A stretch of DNA of 37,593 nt from Hymenobacter sp. (GCA_025356245.1 JANXUO010000241.1:1-37593), one strand, 5' to 3'; shown: positions 9,487 to 18,575, counted from the first letter of the stretch. Numbers and translations: made by a program. The notes: a model not told the origin generated them from the letters alone.

Positions 9487-10962
9487 ATGCTCCGTGCCTG
9501 GGATATTAATTTTCAACCGGAGTTCACCGCCGGGCGGGCGGTTTATCTGCAAATCGGGGAGCTGATTGCCGGGGAAATCCAACGTGGCCGGCTGCTGCCG
9601 GGCACGGCGCTACCCGGCACCCGGGAGCTGGCCAAGCAGCTGGGCGTGAACCGCAAAACGGCGGTGCTGGCCTACGAAGAGCTGCTGGCCCAAGGCTGGC
9701 TGGAGTCGCAAAACACCCGCGGCACGTTCGTGTCGAGCCGGCTGCCCGAAAGCACCCCGACGGCTTTTGCGCCCGCCGCCGGCAGCCAGGTAGAAGCGCC
9801 GGGCTTTCGGTGGCAGGACCCGTTTGAGCCGGAGCTGCTGCCCGTGGTGCCGCCGGGGGCGCTGGTGTTCAACGACGGCACCCCCGATGCCCGGCTCGCG
9901 CCCGTGGCGGCGCTGGCCAGCGCCTACCGCCGGGTGATGCAGGGCCGGGGCCGGCGCAACCAGCTCGGCTACGACAGCCCGCTGGGCAGCCTGCCCCTGC
10001 GTGAGGCCCTGTCGCGGATGCTCAACCAAGACCGGGGGCTGAATACGACGCCGGCCGGTATCTGCCTGACGCGCGGCACCCAAATGGCCCTGTACTTGAC
10101 CGCCCGCCTGCTGATACAGCCCGGCGACGTGGTGGCGGTGGAAAACCCTGGCTACCCGCCGGCCTGGCAAACCTTCCGGCTGCTGGGGGCCGAGCTGGTG
10201 CCGGTGCCGGTGGACGACGAAGGACTATGCGTGGACGAGTTGGAAGCGCTGTGCGCCCGCCGGACGGTGCGGGCCTTGTACCTGACGCCACACCACCAGT
10301 TTCCGACCACGGTGACGCTGAAAGCGGCGCGCCGGGTGCAGCTGCTGGCGCTGGCCGCCCGCTACGGCGTGGCCGTCGTCGAGGACGACTACGACCACGA
10401 GTTTCATTACCACTACCAACCCATGCTGCCGCTGGCCAGCGCCGACCCGCATGGCGTGGTTATCTATATCGGCTCGCTGTCGAAACTGATTGCACCGGCG
10501 CTGCGGGTGGGCTACGTGACCGGTCCGGCGGCGTTCGTGACGGCGCTGGGCCGCCTGCGGGCGCTGGTCGACCGCCAGGGCGACACCGTGTTGGAGCAGG
10601 CCATGGCCGACCTGATTGACGAGGGAGAAATCAAGCGGCACACGCGCAAGGCCCACGCCGCGTACCACGTCCGCCGCGATGCGCTGGCCGACTGCCTGCG
10701 CCGGCTGCCGGGCAACCTCGTGGACTTCGAGCTGCCGGCCGGCGGTATGGCGCTGTGGGTGCGGTTTCGGGCGGACGTGAATGTAGAAGAGGTAGCGGAG
10801 GAATTGGCACGCCGCAAGGTGGTTATCACGCCTGGCAGCCGCTATTACTTGGCGGGGCCGGCCGCTAATGCCGTTCGGATGGGATTCGCGGCGCTCACGC
10901 CGCAAGAGCTGGCCCACGGCGTGGAGCAGCTGGGGGCCGTGCTGCACCGGTATCGGAGTTGA
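9487..10962 (+). CDS. MocR-type regulator (GntR wHTH + class I aminotransferase-like domain)
   Basis: LPGTRELAKQLGVNRKTAVLAYEELLAQGWL wHTH; NPGYPPAWQTF, VEDDYDHEFHY, GSLSKLIAPALRVGY PLP-fold motifs; divergent from the cupin/dapA pair. Confidence 0.93.
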   Translation: MLRAWDINFQPEFTAGRAVYLQIGELIAGEIQRGRLLPGTALPGTRELAKQLGVNRKTAVLAYEELLAQGWLESQNTRGTFVSSRLPESTPTAFAPAAGSQVEAPGFRWQDPFEPELLPVVPPGALVFNDGTPDARLAPVAALASAYRRVMQGRGRRNQLGYDSPLGSLPLREALSRMLNQDRGLNTTPAGICLTRGTQMALYLTARLLIQPGDVVAVENPGYPPAWQTFRLLGAELVPVPVDDEGLCVDELEALCARRTVRALYLTPHHQFPTTVTLKAARRVQLLALAARYGVAVVEDDYDHEFHYHYQPMLPLASADPHGVVIYIGSLSKLIAPALRVGYVTGPAAFVTALGRLRALVDRQGDTVLEQAMADLIDEGEIKRHTRKAHAAYHVRRDALADCLRRLPGNLVDFELPAGGMALWVRFRADVNVEEVAEELARRKVVITPGSRYYLAGPAANAVRMGFAALTPQELAHGVEQLGAVLHRYRS

Positions 10963-11074
10963 GCGGCGGGGCCGGAATCAGGAAAGCAGATGGGCCAGGG
11001 TAGCAGAGTATCGGCCCGGCCGGTAGCTTAGCTGACGAAATCAAGGAGCCACGAATAATAAACCTGCCCTATTT

Positions 11075-11722
11075 ATGCAAATTGTTTCTGTTAATGTCGG
11101 GCTGCCGCGGGAAGTGATATGGAAGGGCCGAGCGGTGAGCACGGGCATTTTTAAGCAGCCCGTGGTGGGGCCGGTGGCGGTGCTGGCCGAACACTTGGCC
11201 GGCGACGGACAGGCCGACTTGCGGGTACACGGTGGGCCGGATAAAGCCGTGTATGCTTACCCGCTGGAGCACTACGCCTACTGGCAGGCCCTGGTGCCGC
11301 CGGAATTGTTGGGGCCGGGGGCGCTGGGCGAGAACCTGACCACGACCGGCCTGCTGGAAAGCGCGGTGCGGATGGGCGACTGTTTCCGGGCCGGGACGGC
11401 CGTGCTGATGGCCGTGCAGCCCCGCCGGCCCTGTTTCAAGCTGGGCATTCGGTTGAACGACGAGCGGATGCTGAAACAGTTTCAGGAGGCACGGCGCTGC
11501 GGCATCTACTTTCGGGTGGTGCAAACCGGTGTGCTACAAGCAGGCGACGCGCTGGACCTGGTGGAGCGCTCACCGCACGGGGTAACCATTCAGGACGTTG
11601 CCGATTGCCACTACCTGCCTCAAAAAGACTTCGCCAAGATTGAGCGGATTCTCGCCCTGCCTTTTTTGCCGCCGTCTTGGCGGGAGGGGTTTGAGCGGAT
11701 GTTGGCCGCGCCGAAGGGATAA
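11075..11722 (+). CDS. MOSC domain-containing protein
   Basis: VHGGPDKAVYAYPLEHYAYW, GENLTTTGLLE, MAVQPRRPCFKL motifs. Confidence 0.9.
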   Translation: MQIVSVNVGLPREVIWKGRAVSTGIFKQPVVGPVAVLAEHLAGDGQADLRVHGGPDKAVYAYPLEHYAYWQALVPPELLGPGALGENLTTTGLLESAVRMGDCFRAGTAVLMAVQPRRPCFKLGIRLNDERMLKQFQEARRCGIYFRVVQTGVLQAGDALDLVERSPHGVTIQDVADCHYLPQKDFAKIERILALPFLPPSWREGFERMLAAPKG

Positions 11723-11857
11723 AGGCCGGTTAGACAAAGCCGAGGTACTTTTCTTTCGAAGCCCTGGGTTTTCCTGAGCAACATTCAGCTTCTGCTTTTT
11801 GATAAAGGATGACTGGCGAAATATTTTGATAAAAACTTCACACACTAAATAATACAG

Positions 11858-12832
11858 ATGCAGGTAGACGCCCTCAACCCCATTAATCATCCTGGTTTAC
11901 AGCCCGTCCGGGTGCTACAGCACAATGTTACAGCCCGGTTTGAGGAAACCAACCCACAGTTTGCGGCACTGACTAAGCAATTAATGGAAGCCATTAATTT
12001 TCAGCCGGGCATTGGCTACTTCATTAGTGAGGGAGCCTTGGTGGACTTAGACGATGACGGGCATAACCATACGCCTTACATTGATGAGCAGCACAAAATC
12101 ATGGTGCATGAGACGTTTCTCTCCTACATCTGGTGCATGTGCTATTCGCTGATGGTGCTCTATGAAGAGGCTGTTGCCAAGCCAAGCCACAATCAAGTGG
12201 CTCAGCAAATGGTGCAAGTGCCCGACCAGGCAGCAATTGATAGGGCGCATGAACTACTGGCCTATGGCCGGTCCCTGATAAAAATGTATACCCCCTGGGA
12301 CATGGCTGCGCTGCCTAATCCGCAGCGCTACAATTCCGATGACGTGTGGGTAGAACGGGCCAACGGCGTGTTTACTTACGCCATGAATTTTATTCTCTGC
12401 CATGAGTTTGCCCACGCTGAAAAGCAGCACATTGACCAACTTAATGGCCTCAGAAGAACTCCTGAAGAAGTGCGTCAGGTGCGCATTGCATTTGAGAAGG
12501 AAGCCGACCAGCGGGCCATTGAGCTGATGCTACAGGGCACTACGACGGCCACGGCAGCCAGTCAGTACAGCGGAATTCTGGTGGGTTTGTGCAGTATGCT
12601 CTTCTTCAGCAGCACCACGACCAGTCGGGTGCATCCAAGTACTGACGACCGGATAAATGCTTTTATAGAAACTGTCAACCCCGAACCGGCTTCGCCCCTC
12701 TGGGGTATTGCCACTTTAGCATTTAGGCTATGGGACGGACAATTTTCTAAAGACTTGACTTGGCCTAAGGAAGTGCGGGATATGAAAGAGTTGTACTATC
12801 TGGTCAAGGGGCAGGTTCAAGCGAATCCCTAG
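11858..12832 (+). CDS. putative zinc metallopeptidase (HExxH...ExEAD), reminiscent of Lit/peptidase U49-type proteins
   Basis: FILCHEFAHAEKQHID followed by FEKEADQRAIELML. Confidence 0.55.
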   Translation: MQVDALNPINHPGLQPVRVLQHNVTARFEETNPQFAALTKQLMEAINFQPGIGYFISEGALVDLDDDGHNHTPYIDEQHKIMVHETFLSYIWCMCYSLMVLYEEAVAKPSHNQVAQQMVQVPDQAAIDRAHELLAYGRSLIKMYTPWDMAALPNPQRYNSDDVWVERANGVFTYAMNFILCHEFAHAEKQHIDQLNGLRRTPEEVRQVRIAFEKEADQRAIELMLQGTTTATAASQYSGILVGLCSMLFFSSTTTSRVHPSTDDRINAFIETVNPEPASPLWGIATLAFRLWDGQFSKDLTWPKEVRDMKELYYLVKGQVQANP

Positions 12833-12864
12833 TCCCTTTGGGCTCAATGTGGTGGCGATAATAT

Positions 12865-13281
12865 TTACAGCAGCGGCATCATGCCGTCCGTGCGGGCGGC
12901 GGCAATTTTGGCTTGAAACATTTCCCCCATTCGGCCGGCCCGCACCTTGATTTCCTCAGCTTTATCGCCGGCGAACAACTCGTCCACCGTTTGGCCAAAC
13001 AAGGCCAGCCAGCGCGTGAAATGGGCGGCTTCAATGGGCAGGGGCAGGTGTTTGGCCCCGGGGTTGCCGCGGTAGCCGGCGGGCTGGTTCAGCACGGCGG
13101 CGGCCCAAAACCGGGTGATGGTGTCGAGGTGGGCGGGCCAGTGGTCGGCGGGAATGCGGGCGGCGAAGACGGGAGCCAGCAGCTCGTCGGCGCGGACCCG
13201 CTGGTAAAAGGTGCCGACCAGGCGGCGGAGGTCCTTCAGGGTGTGAATGTCGGCCATGCGGCGGTGCGAGGCGGGCTGCAT
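12865..13281 (-). CDS. group III truncated hemoglobin
   Basis: LRRLVGTFYQRVRADELLAPVFA...WPAHLDTITRFWAAAVL...HFTRWLALFGQTVDELFAGDKAEEIKVRAGRM. Confidence 0.88.
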   Translation of the reverse strand: MQPASHRRMADIHTLKDLRRLVGTFYQRVRADELLAPVFAARIPADHWPAHLDTITRFWAAAVLNQPAGYRGNPGAKHLPLPIEAAHFTRWLALFGQTVDELFAGDKAEEIKVRAGRMGEMFQAKIAAARTDGMMPLL

Positions 13282-13299
13282 CAGCCTTTAATGAAACGG

Positions 13300-14049
13300 T
13301 TAGCCTTTCAAAGCGGCTTCAAAACGGTGGTTGGCCTGCGGCCAGTTCACTACGTTCCAAAAGGCGGCCACATATTCGGGTCGCTTATTCTGGTACTTGA
13401 GGTAGTAGGCGTGCTCCCACACGTCGAGGCCGAGCACGGGGGCACCGCGCCGGATGCCCGGTAAGTCCATCAGGGGGTTGTCTTGGTTGGGGGTGTTGGA
13501 GACGAAGAGTCGGCCGGTGGGGTCGAGACTGAGCCAGGCCCACCCCGAGCCGAAGCGGCCCATTGCGGCCTGGGTAAAGTCGGCCTTGAACCGGTCAAAC
13601 GAACCAAAATCACGGATGATGGCAGCGGCCAGCCCGCCGGTGGCCGGCCCGCCGCCCTGAGCCGTGAGCAGCAGCCAGAACAACGAGTGGTTGTAATGGC
13701 CACCGGCGTTGTTGCGGATGGTGTCGGGCTGCCGACTGGCGGTCGCGAGCAACTGCTCCAGCGTCATTTTCTCTTCCGGCTTGCCGGCCACGGCCTCATT
13801 GAGGCGGGAGACGTATGTTTTATGGTGCGCATCGTGGTGGATTTCCATCGTGCGGGCGTCGAGGTGCGGCTCCAACGCGGCGAAGCCGTAGGGCAGCGGC
13901 GGCAGGCTGAAGGGGCCGGGGGCTGGCGGCTGTGGTCTGGCTTCGCCCCGCGGCCGGTCGTTGGCGCTGATGCGGGCGAGGGCGGCGGGGCCGACCAGAA
14001 CCCCGACGATTACAAGTAGCCCCTGACGGAGAAAGTCGCGTTTTAACAT
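13300..14049 (-). CDS. superoxide dismutase (Fe/Mn family) with N-terminal hydrophobic/signal segment
   Basis: LPYGFAALEPHLDARTMEIHHDAHHKTYVSRLN, NNAGGHYNHSLFW, FGSGWAWL, LGLDVWEHAYYLKYQNKRPEYVAAFWNVVNW. Confidence 0.95.
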   Translation of the reverse strand: MLKRDFLRQGLLVIVGVLVGPAALARISANDRPRGEARPQPPAPGPFSLPPLPYGFAALEPHLDARTMEIHHDAHHKTYVSRLNEAVAGKPEEKMTLEQLLATASRQPDTIRNNAGGHYNHSLFWLLLTAQGGGPATGGLAAAIIRDFGSFDRFKADFTQAAMGRFGSGWAWLSLDPTGRLFVSNTPNQDNPLMDLPGIRRGAPVLGLDVWEHAYYLKYQNKRPEYVAAFWNVVNWPQANHRFEAALKG

Positions 14050-14110
14050 GGGTTGAGGGAATACGTGGGGTCCTAAACACCAGCAGTGTGCTGATTCAGG
14101 GGTGGTTATG

Positions 14111-14422
14111 CTAACGGTAAATCAGGATGCGCGCGGCTTCCAGACAGGTCAGGGAGTGGGGAGCACCGACCGGGAAAATGATATAATCCCCCGCTCCTGC
14201 TTCCATGCTTAGTTCGGCCTGCTCGATGGTTAGCCGTCCTGCCAGCACCACTACCAGCACCTCCCCGGCGGCGTAGCGGTGCGTGGGCATGGTTTCGCCC
14301 GTCGCGAAGGTTTTGAAGATGACTTTCTGGCCGCCCTTGTCGAGCAACACCAGGGCTTTTTGCTCACCGGCCGGCGCGTGGGTTCCGGCCAAGAGGCTGC
14401 CACAATTGAGCGAAGAATTCAT
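14111..14422 (-). CDS. small cupin-like protein
   Basis: PTHRYAAGEVLVVVLAGRLTIEQAELSMEAGAGDYIIFPVGAPHSL. Confidence 0.75.
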   Translation of the reverse strand: MNSSLNCGSLLAGTHAPAGEQKALVLLDKGGQKVIFKTFATGETMPTHRYAAGEVLVVVLAGRLTIEQAELSMEAGAGDYIIFPVGAPHSLTCLEAARILIYR

Positions 14423-14528
14423 GGATAGGCTGGTTGAGCGTGTTGTGCTTAAAATAGCGGCAGGCAGTGCCCGGCGGCGACGTTAGCCGCTGAGCGAGGG
14501 CAACCAACCGGAAGCGCGGTTCCCCGCT

Positions 14529-15164
14529 TCAGATGACGGCAGTCGCTTCGTGCTCCAGGCAATCAATGCGGAGTTGGGGGCCTTCGAGGGGGATGTTGAG
14601 CAGGTGGCAGAAGTGGCCGCCGGGCTGTTCAAAGCCATAGTAGCGGCAAGAGAAACACATACGCTGCACCGGAATGATGCCGGCCTGCTGCAACTGGTGC
14701 AGCAGGGTGAACAAGCTCTGGTACAAGCTCAGCTTTTGCCGGGCGGGCAGGCTGGCAACTGGCTGGCTGAGCGGGCCAGCGAAGCGGCCGGCGCGGTCGG
14801 CCAGCTGCTGGCCGGCGGGCGTGAGCTGCAGCGAGTGGCTACGAAGGTCGGCCGGGTCGATGTGCCGGCTGACCAGTTGCTTTTGTTCGAGCGACTTCAC
14901 GGCTTCGCTCACCGTGGCGCGGCTCACGTGGTACTCGCGGGCCAGGTAGCTCACGGTGCCCTGGCCGGGGCGGTGAAAGCACAGGAACAACACGATTTGC
15001 ACCTGCAACGGGCTCAGACCCACTTGGGTGGCCTCTTGCCAAAGTAAATGGCGGAACACGCCGGCCAGCCGTTCGAGCGCGGCCACGATTTTGCGGTCCA
15101 GGTCGGGCGGGTGATTTTGCCGGTCGGGGTCGAAGGGGCTGGGGGCGGCGGGGTCAGCAGTCAC
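14529..15164 (-). CDS. MarR-like winged-helix regulator with C-terminal cysteine cluster
   Basis: VSYLAREYHVSRATVSEAVKSLEQKQLVSRHIDPADLRSHSLQLTPAG wHTH; tail MCFSCRYYGFEQPGGHFCHLLNIPLEGPQLRIDCLEHE with four Cys. Confidence 0.85.
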   Translation of the reverse strand: MTADPAAPSPFDPDRQNHPPDLDRKIVAALERLAGVFRHLLWQEATQVGLSPLQVQIVLFLCFHRPGQGTVSYLAREYHVSRATVSEAVKSLEQKQLVSRHIDPADLRSHSLQLTPAGQQLADRAGRFAGPLSQPVASLPARQKLSLYQSLFTLLHQLQQAGIIPVQRMCFSCRYYGFEQPGGHFCHLLNIPLEGPQLRIDCLEHEATAVI

Positions 15165-15435
15165 AGGTGAAATCCAGGAAGTGGCGAAAAGGCGGGGCGA
15201 AAGTGCCGTTGACGTTCACCACGCGGTCGAGGCGGATGCGCTCCCCGGTGTCGATGACCAGGTATTCGGTGAGGCCGTCCGGGTCCCGTTCACTGGTCAG
15301 GTCCTTGAGCAAGGTGGTGACGGTGATGAACTCCCAAAGGTCGGTGAAGTATTGCAGGTGCGAGTAAGTGCGCCAGGTGATGGTGGCCTCCAGCAGGTCG
15401 TGAAAGCCGCAATCAATCGGTTTGTAGGGAATCAT
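15154..15435 (-). CDS. Rof-like (Rho-binding antiterminator family) protein
   Basis: Start trimmed to MIPYKPIDCGFHDLLEA; YxPIxCxxxDxLE and LVIDTGERIRLDRVVNV resemble Rof. Overlaps the MarR-like start by 11 nt. Confidence 0.65.
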   Translation of the reverse strand: MIPYKPIDCGFHDLLEATITWRTYSHLQYFTDLWEFITVTTLLKDLTSERDPDGLTEYLVIDTGERIRLDRVVNVNGTFAPPFRHFLDFTCDC

Positions 15436-15467
15436 GGGGCCGGGTGGTGCTGGGAAAACAGGGGTGC

Positions 15468-15731
15468 CTACTGGCACCCCTGCATTTCGATGATGTAATA
15501 GCCTTGCGTATCGATGACGCGCAGGATTTCTTCGGTCGGCTCCTCAATGTGGCAGAAGCGGCATTCCTTGGCTGTCAGGGGCTGTCCTTCCTGGCCTTTG
15601 CTGGTCAGGTAGGCGCGGCCGAACTGGTAGACCTGCTCTTTGCTGGCCACCTCGTCGGGCACCAGTATATCAAAATGCATCACCGAGCCGTCCTTCTTGG
15701 GAACGTAGGTGTCGTAAACGGCGACTTCCAT
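15468..15731 (-). CDS. DUF2024 family protein
   Basis: VAVYDTYVPKKDGSVMHFDILVPDEV...YLTSKGQEGQPLTAKECRFCHIE. Confidence 0.8.
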   Translation of the reverse strand: MEVAVYDTYVPKKDGSVMHFDILVPDEVASKEQVYQFGRAYLTSKGQEGQPLTAKECRFCHIEEPTEEILRVIDTQGYYIIEMQGCQ

Positions 15732-15761
15732 GAGATTGCAGGGAGTAAAAGGGCGAATGAT

Positions 15762-16343
15762 TTAGAACTGCCCCTCTTTGATGTAGGGGTACGACCAAAG
15801 GGTGGCCGTCAGGGTCACGGCCTTGAACCAGGCTGCGTACATGGCTTCCACTTGAGCTTCCGAATGCTCCCCGTTTTGCAGGAAGGGCTTGATGGTGGCC
15901 GTGAGGGGCACGATGAAGGCGGTGATGTAGCGGAGGTGGATGAGCGGCTCGGCCGCGGCGCCATCGGTGAGGTTCTTCTTGGCCGTGGTGTGGCGCAAGC
16001 CGATTTCGTGCTGGTAGTCGAGCCAGGCTTGGTCGTAGGGCTTGGTGCAGAGGTCCACAATCCACTGCCCGAACCGGGCCCGGACGCGGGCCAGGTAATT
16101 GCCGTCGGGCTGGCCTTGAAGGGAGAAGTAGCGCAACAGGTGCGGGTGCGCCCCCACGAAGCCGTACCACACGTCGAGGATGGCATCGGTCTGGGGAGCC
16201 AGCACCTGGCCGGCCTGGGCGAGGGCGGCCACGTCATCGGCCGAGAAAAGGACCGTCTGCTTGAGCAAGTCCAGCTCTTCGAGCGTGACGGGGGAGCGGC
16301 TGACCTGACCGTAGGCGTAGCCGGGAATGGTGGGGTTTTCCAT
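15762..16343 (-). CDS. protoglobin family protein
   Basis: IPGYAYGQVSRSPVTLEELDLLKQTVLFSADD...VWYGFVGAHPHLLRYF...ARFGQWIVDLCTKPYDQAWLDYQHEIGLRH. Confidence 0.87.
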   Translation of the reverse strand: MENPTIPGYAYGQVSRSPVTLEELDLLKQTVLFSADDVAALAQAGQVLAPQTDAILDVWYGFVGAHPHLLRYFSLQGQPDGNYLARVRARFGQWIVDLCTKPYDQAWLDYQHEIGLRHTTAKKNLTDGAAAEPLIHLRYITAFIVPLTATIKPFLQNGEHSEAQVEAMYAAWFKAVTLTATLWSYPYIKEGQF

Positions 16344-16439
16344 GCGGATTGGGGGTTAAAAAAATGAGGAAAAGTGAGAAAAAAGCGGCGGCAGGCCCGG
16401 CAGGAATGCGGGCGGTGATTAGACCGAAATCAGTAGGGT

Positions 16440-16697
16440 TTAGCCGGCTGGCGGCTGGTCGCGCCAGTAGTGGTTGGCGGCGGCAATGGTGGCAAATTCG
16501 GCGGCGACCGTCTGGCCGATGGCAATGAGCATCAGCGGGTCGTCGGCGTAGATGGCGCGCTGCTGGCGGCGCTTTTCGTCGTCGGGCTGGGTGAGCTTGA
16601 TGACGAGGCGGGCCAGCTTCACGGCGAGGTGGCGGCCTTCTTCCGGGGTAGCCGTGAGCAGGCTATTGCCGGGCACGAGCTGCAAATCAGGCGGCAT
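16440..16697 (-). CDS. hypothetical protein
   Basis: 85 aa ORF collinear in the minus-strand operon; no recognised family. Confidence 0.6.
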   Translation of the reverse strand: MPPDLQLVPGNSLLTATPEEGRHLAVKLARLVIKLTQPDDEKRRQQRAIYADDPLMLIAIGQTVAAEFATIAAANHYWRDQPPAG

Positions 16698-16707
16698 GGC
16701 GCGGGCG

Positions 16708-17439
16708 CTATTTCGCGGCCACGGTGTAAGGCAGCGAGAGGTTGCCCGACATCACCCCGTACACCTGGTAGACGCCGAGCATGGGGCGGCTCTTATCCGA
16801 CGCATTGACCTCCATGTAGCAGGTTACGAGGTCGAATTTGAAGTCCCGCCGGCGGTTGATACGGTCAAGCGGCACCACGACGCGGCCGGTGTTGCCCTTC
16901 ATCGTGACGGTGAAGCCGGGCGAGTCCATGTACATGTGCATCCCGGGGGCGCTGGTGGGCGGCAGCTTGGGGGCGGCGGCCATGTGGTCGAACTCCTTGA
17001 CCGAGAAGCCGCCGGCCACGCGGGTATCCTTGATGAGCACGACCCAATGGGCGTGCCAGACCAGGCCGTCGTTGGTGTAGTCGCCGTCGCCGTTCTCGTC
17101 CCACAGGGGCGTGTCCTCAAAGTCGGGGTGTGAGGTCAGGGCCATTGCCACGATGCCGTCGGTGGCCCCCATGCCGATGTCGGTGGACTTGAGCGTGGTC
17201 GGAAATACGTAGCCGAGCACGGGCGCGCCGTCGGTTTTGCCGGCCGGCCGGGGTTGCGTTTTGCCGGCACTGCCGGCCACCTGAAACTCGAAGACGAGCG
17301 TCTCCAGCTCGGGCAGGTAGTTGACGACTGCCTTTTTGGGCGTGTAGTCGGCGTTGGCATACGCCTTGCCCGACGACTGGGCGAAGCCGGTGGTGGCCAG
17401 GGCACTGAGCAGCGCCAGGGTAAGAAAGGGTTTTTTCAT
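16708..17439 (-). CDS. putative secreted protein of unknown function
   Basis: MKKPFLTLALLSALATTGFAQ signal peptide; first gene behind the promoter at 17474-17498. Confidence 0.75.
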   Translation of the reverse strand: MKKPFLTLALLSALATTGFAQSSGKAYANADYTPKKAVVNYLPELETLVFEFQVAGSAGKTQPRPAGKTDGAPVLGYVFPTTLKSTDIGMGATDGIVAMALTSHPDFEDTPLWDENGDGDYTNDGLVWHAHWVVLIKDTRVAGGFSVKEFDHMAAAPKLPPTSAPGMHMYMDSPGFTVTMKGNTGRVVVPLDRINRRRDFKFDLVTCYMEVNASDKSRPMLGVYQVYGVMSGNLSLPYTVAAK

Positions 17440-17473
17440 GGGGGTGCGTAACTTTTGTTGGTGGATTACCTGA

Positions 17474-17498
17474 CAAAAGTAGTTGGCACTCCTAACTA
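17474..17498 (-). promoter_or_regulatory. candidate Bacteroidota promoter -7 element (TACTTTTG) overlapped by dyad TAGTTAGGAGTGCCAACTA
   Basis: Minus strand read: TAGTTAGGAGTGCCAACTACTTTTG, 35 bp upstream of the 17439 start. Confidence 0.6.
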
Positions 17499-17666
17499 GT
17501 TGTACGGCTTTTTGCGCTGGACCAGGCCGTAAATAAATTGTGGCCCGGTCGGGGACGCGGCACTACCCGGCCGCTTGCCGCGCCAAAAACGCAACAACCT
17601 TCCCGGTCAGCGCCAGCTGGCCGCCGAACATGGCCCCGACGCCGCCGGTATTGTAAACCCGGATGC

Positions 17667-18575
17667 TCAGGCGGCCGAATGATTTTTCAGCACTGGTTTG
17701 GCTGGCTTCACCGCTCCCGCCGTGCGGCGCCCGGCGGCGACTACTGCCACCACCAGCAGGGCCACGCCCAGCGTACCCAGCGACAGTTTTTCGCCCAGCA
17801 GCCACGCCGAGGCCACGATGGTCAGAAAGGGTTGCAGCAACTGAAGCTGGCCGATGCGGGCCACGCCGCCCAGCGCCAGGCCGTGATACCAGGCAAAAAA
17901 GCCCAGGAACATGCTCACGCCGCTCACATAAGCAAACCCGGCCCACGCGGCCGGCGAGGCGTGCAGGCCGTGCTGCCCCACCGACCACGCCACCGGCCCC
18001 ACCAGCACCGGAGCCGCCAGCAGCAGGGCCCAGCAGATGACCTGCCAGCCGCCCAGCTCCCGCGCCAACCGGCCGCCCTCGGCATAGCCCAGCGCCGCGG
18101 CGGCCACCGCGGCCAACAACCACCCGTCGGCCGCTTGCGGCTGGCCACCGCCCGACACCAACACGTAGCCCACGACCAGGGCCGTGCCCAACAGGCTGAA
18201 CAGCCAAAAGCGTGGGGCCGGCCGGTCGCCGGCCCGCACCACGCCCGCCAGGGCCGTGGCCAGCGGCAGCAGCCCCACCACAACGGCCCCGTGCGAAGCC
18301 GGCACCCGTTGCATGGCCCAGGCCGAAAGCATCGGGAAACCGACAATCACGCCCAACGCGACGATGATTAAACTCGGTAGCTGCCGCCGTTTGGGGCGGG
18401 GCGAGCGGGTAGCGAGCAGCAGCCCCCCGGCCAGCACGGCGGCTACCAGTGCCCGGCCCAACCCGACCACGGTGGGCGAAAGGTCGGCCACGGCCAAGCG
18501 CGTCATCGGCAAGGTGAGGCTGAAGGCGGCCACACCCAGCAGGCCGTAGAGCATTCCTTTGGTTTCAGTGGTCAT
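17667..18575 (-). CDS. EamA/DMT family transporter
   Basis: About ten hydrophobic segments; GLLGVAAFSLTLPMTRLAVADLSPTVVGLGRALVAA and C-terminal FLTIVASAWLLGEKLSLGTLGVALLVVA. Confidence 0.9.
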   Translation of the reverse strand: MTTETKGMLYGLLGVAAFSLTLPMTRLAVADLSPTVVGLGRALVAAVLAGGLLLATRSPRPKRRQLPSLIIVALGVIVGFPMLSAWAMQRVPASHGAVVVGLLPLATALAGVVRAGDRPAPRFWLFSLLGTALVVGYVLVSGGGQPQAADGWLLAAVAAAALGYAEGGRLARELGGWQVICWALLLAAPVLVGPVAWSVGQHGLHASPAAWAGFAYVSGVSMFLGFFAWYHGLALGGVARIGQLQLLQPFLTIVASAWLLGEKLSLGTLGVALLVVAVVAAGRRTAGAVKPAKPVLKNHSAA

